Shown: positions 18,036 to 26,066 of the stretch, one piece after another
Position numbering within the stretch: position 1 is the stretch's first letter
How the letters are laid out: each line of letters begins with the position of its first letter
NCBI RefSeq assembly: GCF_000297395.2
Contig: NZ_HF570108.1
Location: forward strand, 3,345,766 to 3,409,765
From: Micromonospora lupini str. Lupac 08
GTDB taxonomy: Bacteria; Actinomycetota; Actinomycetes; Mycobacteriales; Micromonosporaceae
Direction: 5' to 3'
DNA: 64,000 nucleotides
Position numbers and translations under genes: made by a program
Notes under the pieces: generated by a model
The model's database searches: none
What the model was told of the DNA's origin: nothing
What the model saw: only the letters and a program-made list of their open reading frames with translations

Positions 18036-18827
18036 TCACAGAATCGTTGTCAGCACGCCTCCATCGACGCGAACCGCCGATCCGTTGATTGCGGACGCGG
18101 CGGGACTGGCGAGGAAGGTCACGGTGTTGGCGATCTCGCTCGGTTCGATGAAGCGCCCCAGTAGGGAGGTCTGGTTGGCGCCGATGATCGCCACTTTCAG
18201 GTCGTCCTCGAGGAGGGACTGGGCGTCGGCCAGCGACCTGACCGTTTCGGCGACGCCTGTCGAATAGGTGGGGCCGCCCAGCACCGAGTTGACGGTCACC
18301 GCAGTGCCCTTCGTGAGCTTCGCCAGGCCGTTGCCCACTGCGAGCATCGCCGTCTTGGACGTGCCGTAGTGGATCATGTCCGCGGGGATGTTGACGCCCG
18401 ACTCGCTGCTCACGAACACGATCCGGCCCCACCCCCGATCGAGCATTGCCGGCATGAGGTGCCGCGCGAGCCGGACCCCGCTGAGCACGTTCACCTCGAA
18501 GTAGCGCCGCCACTCCTCGTCGGAGATGAGGTCGAAGGGCTTGAGCTCGAAGAGCCCGACGTTGTTGATGAGAATGTCAACGCTTGGCAGTTCGTCGCAC
18601 AGCCTGTCGACGTCATCGGCAACCGAGAAGTCTGCCTGGATGCCAGTGACGGACACGGCGGGTGCCTCCCGACGCAACACGTCGACAGCCTCGGCCAGCT
18701 TTGCCGGGTCGCGGCCGTTGAGGACCACGTTGACACCTTCGCCGGCCAGGGCCTTCGCGGTTGCGTAACCGATGCCTTGACTGGATCCGCTGATGAATGC
18801 GGTCTTGCCGCTGAGCTGCAGGTCCAC
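18036..18827 (-). CDS. Short-chain dehydrogenase/reductase
   Basis: A classical SDR of 263 residues. The cofactor motif is GSSQGIG (residues 12-18), the NNAG-like motif appears as NNVG, and the active site contains SSESG and Y-x-x-x-K (YGTSK). The C-terminus ends in a conserved VDGG. GTG at 18827 follows AGGAG, and the frame upstream is not conserved-looking. It lies on the same strand as the aldo-keto reductase, about 170 bases apart, so it may share regulation by the TetR at 20106. Substrate unknown. Confidence 0.85.
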   Translation of the reverse strand: MDLQLSGKTAFISGSSQGIGYATAKALAGEGVNVVLNGRDPAKLAEAVDVLRREAPAVSVTGIQADFSVADDVDRLCDELPSVDILINNVGLFELKPFDLISDEEWRRYFEVNVLSGVRLARHLMPAMLDRGWGRIVFVSSESGVNIPADMIHYGTSKTAMLAVGNGLAKLTKGTAVTVNSVLGGPTYSTGVAETVRSLADAQSLLEDDLKVAIIGANQTSLLGRFIEPSEIANTVTFLASPAASAINGSAVRVDGGVLTTIL

Positions 18828-18999
18828 GTGCTGTTCTCCTGGTGAGTGGTCGCCGATTGGTGCCAGAACGGTGCGCCTGCCGGACGTCGGCAGGGCGTTG
18901 CTCTCGACCTTGCCGCGGACGGATGAGCATCTGATGAGCAACGAGTCAGTGGCTGACGCTGGTGTGGCCGGGACCGGGCGCGGGCGGCTCGTCGCTGAA

Positions 19000-20013
19000 T
19001 CAGGCGGTGTGGTGCTGGCCGTTGACCGGAGGGCTGATGGTGCACTGGCTTGCCGCGTCCAGCCGGGTGGAGACGCTTTCCGGCAGCTCGAATGCGAGGC
19101 CGGCGAGGTTGGCGCTCAGTTGATCGGCGGAGCGCGGCCCGAGGACCACCGATGTGATCTCGGGCCGGCTGCGGAGCCAGGCGAGCGCCACGGTCGGCGT
19201 GGTCGTACCCAGTTCGGCGGCGACCGTGGTGACCTCATCGGCGATATCGAAATGCCGCTCGGCGAGGAGGCCGGTCACGAACGCGTGTGCCATCGGGCTG
19301 GGCATGGCCGCCCACTGGGCGAGTCGGGATCCGGCGGCCGGTGCGGCGCCGCGCTGGTATCGCCCGGCGAGCAGACCGCTGCCGAGCGGGCTGTAGGCGA
19401 GGATGCCGAGCCCGTTCTGCTGGCAGGTGGGGACGATCTCGGCCTCGATGGCGCGCGTGATCAGGGAATAGTTGGCTTGCAGGCTGATGAAGGGTGTTCC
19501 GCCGATGCGGTGCGCTGCCCATTGGGCGCTGACGATTCCGGCGGCGGTGAAGTTGGAGCAGCCGACGTAGCGGACCTTGCCGGAGCGCACGAAGCCATCG
19601 AACGCTGCCATGGTTTCGTCGATCGGAGTGTCTGGGTCCGGGACGTGACACTGGTACAGGTCGATGTAGTCGGTGCCCAGTCGGCGCAGGCTCGCCTCCA
19701 GGGCGCGCGTCAGGTGGGCGCGGGACAGGCCCCGGTTGTTGGGCCCGGCACCTTGCGGCGCCGCCCCCTTGGTGGCAAGGACGACCTCGGCGCGGCGGTG
19801 GGCGATGGCGTGACCGACGATCTCTTCGCTAGCGCCACCCCGGTAGGTGTCTGCGGTGTCGATGAAGTTGTGGCCGGCGTCGAGGAACTCGCCGATGATG
19901 CGGCGGGCCTCGGTGTCCGACGTCGGTGCCTGCGCGTCGGTGCCGAAGTTCATCGTGCCCAGGCATGCCCGGGAGACGTGGAGACCGGATCGGCCCAGTG
20001 TCGCGTACCGCAT
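19000..20013 (-). CDS. Aldo/keto reductase
   Basis: A 337-residue (beta/alpha)8 NADPH-dependent reductase. The catalytic tetrad is visible: Asp and Tyr in FIDTADTYRGG, Lys in VVLATKG and His in LYQCHVPD. The YSPLGSGLL and VVLGPRSADQL segments bind the cofactor. It is divergent from a TetR gene with paired inverted repeats between them, so it is probably the repressed target. A decayed AKR/TetR pair of the same orientation lies at 39286-39910. Confidence 0.9.
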   Translation of the reverse strand: MRYATLGRSGLHVSRACLGTMNFGTDAQAPTSDTEARRIIGEFLDAGHNFIDTADTYRGGASEEIVGHAIAHRRAEVVLATKGAAPQGAGPNNRGLSRAHLTRALEASLRRLGTDYIDLYQCHVPDPDTPIDETMAAFDGFVRSGKVRYVGCSNFTAAGIVSAQWAAHRIGGTPFISLQANYSLITRAIEAEIVPTCQQNGLGILAYSPLGSGLLAGRYQRGAAPAAGSRLAQWAAMPSPMAHAFVTGLLAERHFDIADEVTTVAAELGTTTPTVALAWLRSRPEITSVVLGPRSADQLSANLAGLAFELPESVSTRLDAASQCTISPPVNGQHHTA

Positions 20014-20029
20014 GCCATCCCCGTAGAAT

Positions 20030-20071
20030 CGGAATCAATATTCCGTTTGAAGATACGGAACCTGGATTCCG
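20030..20071. promoter_or_regulatory. Paired CGGAA-N6-TTCCG operators between aldo-keto reductase and TetR
   Basis: Two 16-bp inverted repeats, CGGAATCAATATTCCG (20030-20045) and CGGAACCTGGATTCCG (20056-20071), lie 26 bases apart centre to centre in the 92-base divergent gap. Shared outer half-sites and variable centres are what a TetR dimer pair would use. Confidence 0.65.
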
Positions 20072-20105
20072 CTCGTCAAGGGTGCTCGAATCGGAGGAGG
20101 CCGGA

Positions 20106-20684
20106 ATGATCCGCTCGGATGCGGCGCGTAACCGCGCGAAGGTGCTCGCGGCGGCCGAGATCGTGCTCGGCGAGCAGGGACTGACCGCCCGCATGGACGA
20201 GATCGCACGTCGAGCCGGAGTCGGTGTCGGCACCGTGTACCGGCACTTCGCTACGAAGGAAGCCCTCTACGCGGCGATCGTTTCGGCGCGGGTGGACCTG
20301 CTGCTCGATGAGGCCGCCCGGTTGCGCGCCGCCGCAGAGCCACAGACCGGGTTCTTCAGATTCTTCGCGCAGGTCGTCGCGGACGCCGCGCGCAAGAAGA
20401 CCCTGACGGACGCGTTGCGCAGCGCAGGGATCGACGTCAAAGCGGAGCAGGCAGGCCAGCGAACGCAGATGCGCGAAGCGTTGGCAGACCTTCTGCGCGA
20501 CGCCCAACGCGTAGGCGCCGTACGCCCCGACGTCGACATGCCCGAGATACTCGCCCTGCTGCGGGGCGCCAGCATGGCGGCAGAAACCGGTGACTACTCC
20601 GGCCCCGTCATCGACCGGACCCTTGCCGTGCTGTTCGACGGCTTGCGCCCGCTCGCGGCCCATGAACCCCTGCCGTCGGCATAA
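20106..20684 (+). CDS. TetR-family transcriptional regulator
   Basis: A 192-residue TetR protein. HTH: ARMDEIARRAGVGVGTVYRHFATKEALY, near residues 25-52. The C-terminal ligand domain resembles the SbtR/TetR_C group. ATG at 20106 follows AGGAGG; the frame opens earlier but only through the operator region. It probably represses the divergent aldo-keto reductase and itself. Confidence 0.85.
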   Translation: MIRSDAARNRAKVLAAAEIVLGEQGLTARMDEIARRAGVGVGTVYRHFATKEALYAAIVSARVDLLLDEAARLRAAAEPQTGFFRFFAQVVADAARKKTLTDALRSAGIDVKAEQAGQRTQMREALADLLRDAQRVGAVRPDVDMPEILALLRGASMAAETGDYSGPVIDRTLAVLFDGLRPLAAHEPLPSA

Positions 20685-20710
20685 CGCGGCGAGCGCCGCC
20701 GCGCCGGGGA

Positions 20711-20826
20711 TCTGGCCGACCGGGCCGCGGACGTCGCCTGCAAACCTTCGGGGGTACGACGATCAGCACCGCACCGGATGGGTGACCTGCCCGGTGCCGC
20801 TCGCGCCCTCGTCGACGCGGACAGTG
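20711..20826 (+). pseudogene. Internally deleted fragment of an XRE-TPR regulator gene
   Basis: 20711-20775 resembles 14591-14653 and 20779-20826 resembles 14830-14877 of the complete XRE gene, with the ~175 bases between them missing. No intact frame results. The right end stops abruptly inside GCGGACAGTG, where unrelated sequence begins. This is the third partial copy of the regulator gene within 6.2 kb. Confidence 0.7.
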
Positions 20827-20988
20827 GATCAGGTTGATCATGGTGTCGCCGTAGGAATCGATCCTCGACACCAGGTGGTGCCGCTCCCGGTCGCTCGCCG
20901 CCACCAGGCGTTCCAGCGAGGAGCTCGCTTCCGCGCCGACATAGCGTTGCTCGTGCACCTGGTTCTCGACATACACACCGAGCCCCAC
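20827..20988 (-). pseudogene. Small gene truncated at the XRE-fragment junction
   Basis: On the minus strand a frame with good GC3 bias starts at GTG 20988 behind GGAGG and reads VGLGVYVENQVHEQRYVG and onward for 54 codons. It runs straight into the antisense of the XRE fragment at 20826, so its 3' part is lost. The family was not recognised. It may be non-functional, but it marks a recombination point. Confidence 0.4.
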
Positions 20989-21266
20989 CGCCGCCCCTCC
21001 TTCACGAAATGGCCGGCCAGGGCATTGCACACCCTGGCCGGCCAACCGTACGGTCGTCGGTCCTTGCAGGGAACCGGGCACCGCGTACCGAAAACCGCTG
21101 TCCGGGATCCGACTCTCCATCAAGGAAATGCGTAAGTACGGTGCGAAAGGTGCATTGCGCGGCACGAACGTGAATGTGATGTGGCAGTCTGTCCTACCGA
21201 GAGCGACGCGGCCCAACCGGGTTTCCAGAACCGTCAGGATCGGTGCCGAGGAAGGGCGATCGCAGG
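20989..21266. other. Intergenic region with perfect 13-bp hairpin (21010-21044)
   Basis: TGGCCGGCCAGGG (21010-21022) and its exact complement (21032-21044) enclose a 9-base loop. There is no T-run. It could be a terminator or a remnant of a mobile or regulatory hairpin. The rest, up to the CHAT gene, contains its promoter and no recognisable gene. Confidence 0.6.
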
Positions 21267-24056
21267 ATGGTCGACAACAGACCGCGCGCCTACCTATTGC
21301 AGCAGCAGGACGAGGTCGGCGCAGGGCGCAAAGGATTGCTCGCCGCCCTGATCCTGGCGCAGATCGCCGTCCTGGCTTTCCTCGTGAGCGCAATGCTCGG
21401 TCGGAATCCGCCCAGCATTCTGCAATTCCTGATTCTCCTGGTCCTCGCTCAACTCTTTCGGGCCCTGAACGACAAGATATATCTGCCCACTCTCGCGACA
21501 CGGGGCGACGCCGCCGTCCTGCGGTTCTACGCGAGCACCTTCAGGCCGCTGCTCACCTGCACGATCTGGGTGGCACTGGCCGTGCTCACCTGGCTTCAGT
21601 TCGGCGCGCAGGTGGCCGTCGTCGGTGGTCTGGTGCTCGTCGGCATCGGTCTTCGAACACTGATCAACCTCCGGCGCGCCACCGGAGGGCTGCTTCGCTG
21701 GCGCGACATCCAGCTGATGAATTCGCTTCTGGCGTTCGTGGCGCAGGCAGACGTCGAGGCCCGACGCGGTGAGCTGGCGGCCGCGCGGGAGTTGCAGGAC
21801 CGTGCCGCCAACCACCCGGCGGTCCGGAAGTATCCCAAGGTGCTCCACACCATCGCCATGCAGCGTGCCGCCTGGGCGCTCGTCCAGGGCGACCATGCGC
21901 TTGCCGAACGGCAGTTCAAGGATGCCGCCGAATATCTCCGGAAGCACACCGACCGGTCGGCTCTGGGGGAGGCTCTCACGGGGCTGGGCAACCTGTATCT
22001 GGCGCAGGAAAGATATGCGGAAGCCCGCGCGGTGATGACCGAGGCGTTACGTGTTGCCGGTGGGAAGATGTACCGCCTGAACCGGGTACGGATCGAATAC
22101 AACCTCGCCGTCATCTGCGTCCAGACCGACGACACCGAGGCTGCGGTGTCGCACGCGCTCGAGGCGCGCACACTCAGCCGGCAGTGGGGAGCGTTCACCG
22201 TTCTCGGTAATGCGTGTGACGTGCTCGCCGGCGTGGCTGCCGAGGCGGGCCGGCCGGACGAGGCGGACACCTACCTCGCAGAAGCCGCCGAGGCGTATCG
22301 GCAGGACGACGCCGGGCCCAACTCATGGACCCGTCATCACCTCATGCGAGCGATCGTGTTCACCGTCAGGGGCGACGAGGTGCACGCGCTGGAGGCCTAT
22401 CTGCTGATGATTCGGCTGCTCAGCGAGGTCAGGGCCGGTTGGGGGTGGCGGGACGCGCAGGCCCACCTCACGCGCGTCATGGGTGAGCAGGAGTTGACCG
22501 CGGTTCGGCTCGCCCACGCGCGCTACGACCGGGGCGACGACTCCGCAGTGGACTTCCTGACCGAGGTGCTGGACCTGAGCAGCCGGACCGCCCTGCGGCA
22601 GGTCCTCCGGGGCGGCATCGCCACGGACGACCGGGCCGACGACCTCCAACCGGACCTCGTCAGACTGCTGGGCGAGATCGCCAGCTACGAGGACGCGATA
22701 AGCGGTCAACAGTCCGCGCAGCCCGGGACGGACCAGCCCGACGACCTGGAGCGGAAGGGGCTCGTCAGCCTGGCCGCGTACGAGCGGTTGGAGAGCCTGG
22801 TGTCGATCCGTTTCCGGCGCATGTTCCAGGGAACCGCCCCGCCGGCGTCCGGCGCACCCGCGGGCCGGGTTCCCCCCGGATCCCACCTGCTCCAGGCCCG
22901 GCTCTTCGACGACGACGGTTCGGTGGTCATCACCGGCATGTGGACCTCCCCGGACGGCGTGCGCGTTCCCTATCTCCACACGGCGACGGACCGGCAGGCA
23001 TCGATCATCCGAGACTTCATCGTGCCGGCGCCGCGCGGGCTGGCCGCCGACGGTGTCGAGGGCGGTGCGGGCGAGTCCGTCGACGGTGCCGCCGGCGCAC
23101 TGCCGACCGCATTCCGCGCGCAGACAAGCGACTGGGAGGCCAGCCGGCATTTCCGTCGACTGGCGACAGCGAAGTGGGACCAGTGGTCAGAGCTCGCTGC
23201 CCTGCTCCTGCCGCCGGGCCTTCAGACCATCCTCGACCGCAGCGACCCGGACGGCGACGTGCCGCACCTGCTGATCGTGCCGGATCCGGTGCTGTGGCGG
23301 GTCCCGTGGGCCGTCCTGGCCGTGCGGAACGACGGCGCGGACCGGTTCCTCGCCGACCACGCCATCCTGAGTTACCTACCCAGTCTCGCCCTGCTGGACG
23401 ACACCGCACCGGATGTGGAGCAACAGTCGCACGGACCGGCGGCGGCCTATCTCGCCGACGTCGATGCGGACGGGATCCGTATCGAGAAGGAGGCGCTGAC
23501 AAGCGCCTACGGGGACACGGTCGAATTCCTGCCGACGCCCGAGGCGCTGCTGTCCGTGCTGCGCGACCGCGGCACACAATCACCGCTTCGACTGCTGGCG
23601 TTGACGGTGCACGGAAACGGAAGCCCGGGCCTGGCACACGCCCTCGCGCTGACCGACGGCACCGAGTTGTCTGCCGCACGCATGCTCGCGCTGCGGTTCC
23701 CCCCGCTGCTGCTGATCAACGCCTGTCTGTCGGCCGAGCTGGACCAACGTCAGGGCACCGACCCACTGGGCATCCCGACCGTGGCGCTGTGCCGGGGAGC
23801 CGAGACCGTGCTCGGCGGACTGTTCCCGCTGCCGGACGGGACGGCCGCGAATCCCGAGTACAGTCATGCGACGGCGACAATCGTCAGCCACCTCTACGGT
23901 CTGCTCAGCGCTGGCGTACCCCCGTCGATCGCCCTGCGCCGGGCCCAGCGTCGATGGCGGGAGAGCCGGCCGGAAGCGCCGCCGGTGCTCTGGGCGGGGC
24001 TCGTCGCCCTCGGTGTCGACAGTCGGGTTCCCGCTGGTACGAGTGGAGGTTCATGA
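21267..24056 (+). CDS. Membrane-anchored TPR-CHAT domain protease
   Basis: A 929-residue protein with three to four N-terminal hydrophobic segments (about residues 22-130), a TPR region (about 155-420) and a C-terminal CHAT (caspase-like) peptidase domain (about 660-915). The catalytic dyad is His782 (LTVHGNG) and Cys820 (INACLSA). CHAT proteases are activated by partner proteins and cleave specific targets, for example in gasdermin-linked or Craspase defence; the role here is inferred from the domain only. ATG at 21267 has GAAGGG about 10 bases upstream. A 57-aa peptide gene follows after one base, then a membrane and a TPR gene, probably one operon. Confidence 0.85.
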   Translation: MVDNRPRAYLLQQQDEVGAGRKGLLAALILAQIAVLAFLVSAMLGRNPPSILQFLILLVLAQLFRALNDKIYLPTLATRGDAAVLRFYASTFRPLLTCTIWVALAVLTWLQFGAQVAVVGGLVLVGIGLRTLINLRRATGGLLRWRDIQLMNSLLAFVAQADVEARRGELAAARELQDRAANHPAVRKYPKVLHTIAMQRAAWALVQGDHALAERQFKDAAEYLRKHTDRSALGEALTGLGNLYLAQERYAEARAVMTEALRVAGGKMYRLNRVRIEYNLAVICVQTDDTEAAVSHALEARTLSRQWGAFTVLGNACDVLAGVAAEAGRPDEADTYLAEAAEAYRQDDAGPNSWTRHHLMRAIVFTVRGDEVHALEAYLLMIRLLSEVRAGWGWRDAQAHLTRVMGEQELTAVRLAHARYDRGDDSAVDFLTEVLDLSSRTALRQVLRGGIATDDRADDLQPDLVRLLGEIASYEDAISGQQSAQPGTDQPDDLERKGLVSLAAYERLESLVSIRFRRMFQGTAPPASGAPAGRVPPGSHLLQARLFDDDGSVVITGMWTSPDGVRVPYLHTATDRQASIIRDFIVPAPRGLAADGVEGGAGESVDGAAGALPTAFRAQTSDWEASRHFRRLATAKWDQWSELAALLLPPGLQTILDRSDPDGDVPHLLIVPDPVLWRVPWAVLAVRNDGADRFLADHAILSYLPSLALLDDTAPDVEQQSHGPAAAYLADVDADGIRIEKEALTSAYGDTVEFLPTPEALLSVLRDRGTQSPLRLLALTVHGNGSPGLAHALALTDGTELSAARMLALRFPPLLLINACLSAELDQRQGTDPLGIPTVALCRGAETVLGGLFPLPDGTAANPEYSHATATIVSHLYGLLSAGVPPSIALRRAQRRWRESRPEAPPVLWAGLVALGVDSRVPAGTSGGS

Positions 24057-24057
24057 C

Positions 24058-24231
24058 ATGACGACGCACCAACCGTCCCATCCCGATCCCGACGGGCTCG
24101 ACGATCTCGACGACCTGGTCTTGACTTGGCGTTCCTTCGTCACCAAGGACGCCATCGAGGACGACGACGAGGCCGCACGGCTCGTACCCCCGCCACCGGT
24201 GGCCCCGCCGCCCCCTCCTCCCTCGTCGTAG
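24058..24231 (+). CDS. 57-aa acidic peptide with proline-rich tail, next to CHAT protease
   Basis: ATG starts two bases after the CHAT stop codon and has GGAGG upstream. The peptide has an Asp-rich N-terminal half (DPDGLDDLDDLVLTW), a short amphipathic centre and a tail of almost only prolines. No family recognised. Tight coupling to the protease gene suggests a stoichiometric partner, substrate or inhibitor. It is too short and biased to be a domain enzyme. Confidence 0.7.
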   Translation: MTTHQPSHPDPDGLDDLDDLVLTWRSFVTKDAIEDDDEAARLVPPPPVAPPPPPPSS

Positions 24232-24240
24232 GCGGCGCCG

Positions 24241-24981
24241 ATGCCCGCCAACGTCGTCACGGTCGCCGTTCTGATCGCCGCCCTGGCACCTGGCTTCTGC
24301 TTCGTGCAGGCCTACCGGCGCCACGTCTTCTCTGACAGGCCCAGCCCGACGAGGGAGGTCATCGAGTTCTTCGGCGCGGGGGCGCTCGCCACAGTCGTCG
24401 CCAGCCTCCTGATCCTCGCGCTGGGAAACGTGGTGCCGTGGCTGGTCTCACTCCACGAACTGGTGGTGGACACTCGGACCCTGCGCGCCTCCGCATGGGA
24501 GGTCGTCGCTTCCGCCGGCCTCGTGCTGCTGCTGAGCGTGACGCTGTGCATCGTGGCCGGCGACGTGCTGGGCCGGCGGGCTCCCAGCCGGGTCGGGCCT
24601 GTCAACGCCGGAGTGATGTCGGTCCGTGCCCTCGCCACCCCGTCGCCCGGCGGCCGGGAGCCCTATCTTGCCGTGGAACTCGACGACGGGCGTCTGGTCG
24701 AAGGTTATCTGCGCCATGCGGCGATCGAGGACGACCCGGCCCGACGTGACCTTGTGCTGCAACGTCCCCTCTTCTTCAGCGGCACCGGCTACGCCGAGAG
24801 AACGCCGTCCCCGGCCGTCAAGCTCTACGTCCCCGGCTCCATGATCCGCGTCATCCACCTCAGTTACCCGCCCGTCATCACCGTGCCGGAGGAGGAGGAG
24901 TCGACAGCAGGGCCCGGAAGTGAGGTCGTCGACGCCGCAGGAGGTGCGCGCAGTGGGCAGATGGTTCAACCGCGGCCGTAA
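24241..24981 (+). CDS. Three-helix membrane protein, DUF6338-like
   Basis: A 246-residue protein with an N-terminal signal-anchor-like helix, two more transmembrane segments (FFGAGALATVVASLLILALG and SAGLVLLLSVTLCIVAGDVLG), then a ~120-residue beta-rich cytoplasmic domain (LAVELDDGRLVEGYL). The architecture fits DUF6338, which I assign with moderate confidence. ATG is nine bases after the peptide gene stop. The C-terminal tail overlaps the start of the TPR gene by 29 bases in another frame. Confidence 0.65.
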   Translation: MPANVVTVAVLIAALAPGFCFVQAYRRHVFSDRPSPTREVIEFFGAGALATVVASLLILALGNVVPWLVSLHELVVDTRTLRASAWEVVASAGLVLLLSVTLCIVAGDVLGRRAPSRVGPVNAGVMSVRALATPSPGGREPYLAVELDDGRLVEGYLRHAAIEDDPARRDLVLQRPLFFSGTGYAERTPSPAVKLYVPGSMIRVIHLSYPPVITVPEEEESTAGPGSEVVDAAGGARSGQMVQPRP

Positions 24982-26062
24982 ACGCGACGACGAGCCACCG
25001 CGCGAGCCGAAGCCGTCCGGCCCGGTCCTCGAGATCACCGTCACCGAGGGCGGTCGGTCGAGCACCACGACGATCGGTGGGCCGACCGCCTTCGGGTTGC
25101 AGTACCACGCCTTCCACGAGCAGTACGGCGTGAGCGACCCGCGGACGTTGGAGGCGGGGACCCGTTACGCGCGGGAGCTGATGCGCACCAACGACGTCGC
25201 CGAGGCCGTGACCGTCTATCAGGAGATCGTCGGGTTGCGCAGCTCGGCGCTCGGGCCGGAGCATCCGGACACCCTGCGCAGCAAGCACAGCCTGGCCTTC
25301 GCGCTCTGGCAGCGGGGCTCCCACGCCGAGGCGGAACGGGTGCAACGAGACGTCTACGAGGCGCGGCGTCGGGTGCTCGGCGACTCCGACGCCGAGACGT
25401 TGCGCAGCGGCAACAACCTGGGCTGGTTGCTGATCGAGCTGCGTCGGATGGACGAGGCCGAACCGCTGCTGCGCACGGTCGCCGACGGCTTGGCGCGCAC
25501 GCTGGGCCGCGACGACGCGGAAACCCTTGCCTGCCAGATGAAGCTGGCCGGGCTTGAGCACCTGCAGGGCCACAGCCAGCAGGCCGAGCGGGGCCTGCGC
25601 GACGTGGTCAAGCGGCTGACCCGGACGGTGGGCGCCACCAACCCGGTGACGCTCCAGGCCCGCAGCAGCCTGCTTGTCGTCCTGCTCGACAACGGCCGGG
25701 CCGCCGAGGCGGTCGAGGCCGCCCGGGCGCTCGCCGACGACGCCGGGCACGCTCTGAGCAACACCGACGGTGTACGCCTGCACGCCCGGCACTCCCTGGC
25801 CCGAGCCCTCGCCGGGGTGGACCGGCGGGCCGAGGCGATCCGGGTGCTTGCCGACACGCTGCCGGACAGCGAACGCGGCCGGGGCGTCGACCATCCCGGG
25901 ACCCTGGAGATGCGGACGTTCTTCGCCCAACTGCTCGTCGAGGCGGGTGACCTACGGGCCGGTCCGGCGGCGCGCGCCGCGCTGGCCGGCTGCGAACGCG
26001 TGCACGGCCCCGGCCATCCCGACACCGAGAGGGCACGGGAGCTGGTCCGGCTCGCCCGCTGA
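24953..26062 (+). CDS. Kinesin-light-chain-type TPR repeat protein
   Basis: A 369-residue protein made of at least five 42-residue TPR_10/TPR_12 repeats (for example LGPEHPDTLRSKHSLAFAL and LGDSDAETLRSGNNLGWLL). The N-terminus is basic and hydrophilic with no signal peptide. GTG at 24953 follows AGGAGGT inside the upstream gene. Such TPR domains usually sit in STAND proteins or act as adaptors; here it stands alone. As the last gene of the CHAT operon it may recruit a target or regulator. It converges on the second CHAT gene with a four-base gap. Confidence 0.8.
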   Translation: MGRWFNRGRKRDDEPPREPKPSGPVLEITVTEGGRSSTTTIGGPTAFGLQYHAFHEQYGVSDPRTLEAGTRYARELMRTNDVAEAVTVYQEIVGLRSSALGPEHPDTLRSKHSLAFALWQRGSHAEAERVQRDVYEARRRVLGDSDAETLRSGNNLGWLLIELRRMDEAEPLLRTVADGLARTLGRDDAETLACQMKLAGLEHLQGHSQQAERGLRDVVKRLTRTVGATNPVTLQARSSLLVVLLDNGRAAEAVEAARALADDAGHALSNTDGVRLHARHSLARALAGVDRRAEAIRVLADTLPDSERGRGVDHPGTLEMRTFFAQLLVEAGDLRAGPAARAALAGCERVHGPGHPDTERARELVRLAR

Positions 26063-26066
26063 CAGG

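Noticed and set aside
20590..21135. 181-codon plus-strand frame
   Set aside because: It starts inside the TetR gene and runs across the XRE scar and antisense of a truncated gene; no consistent codon bias.
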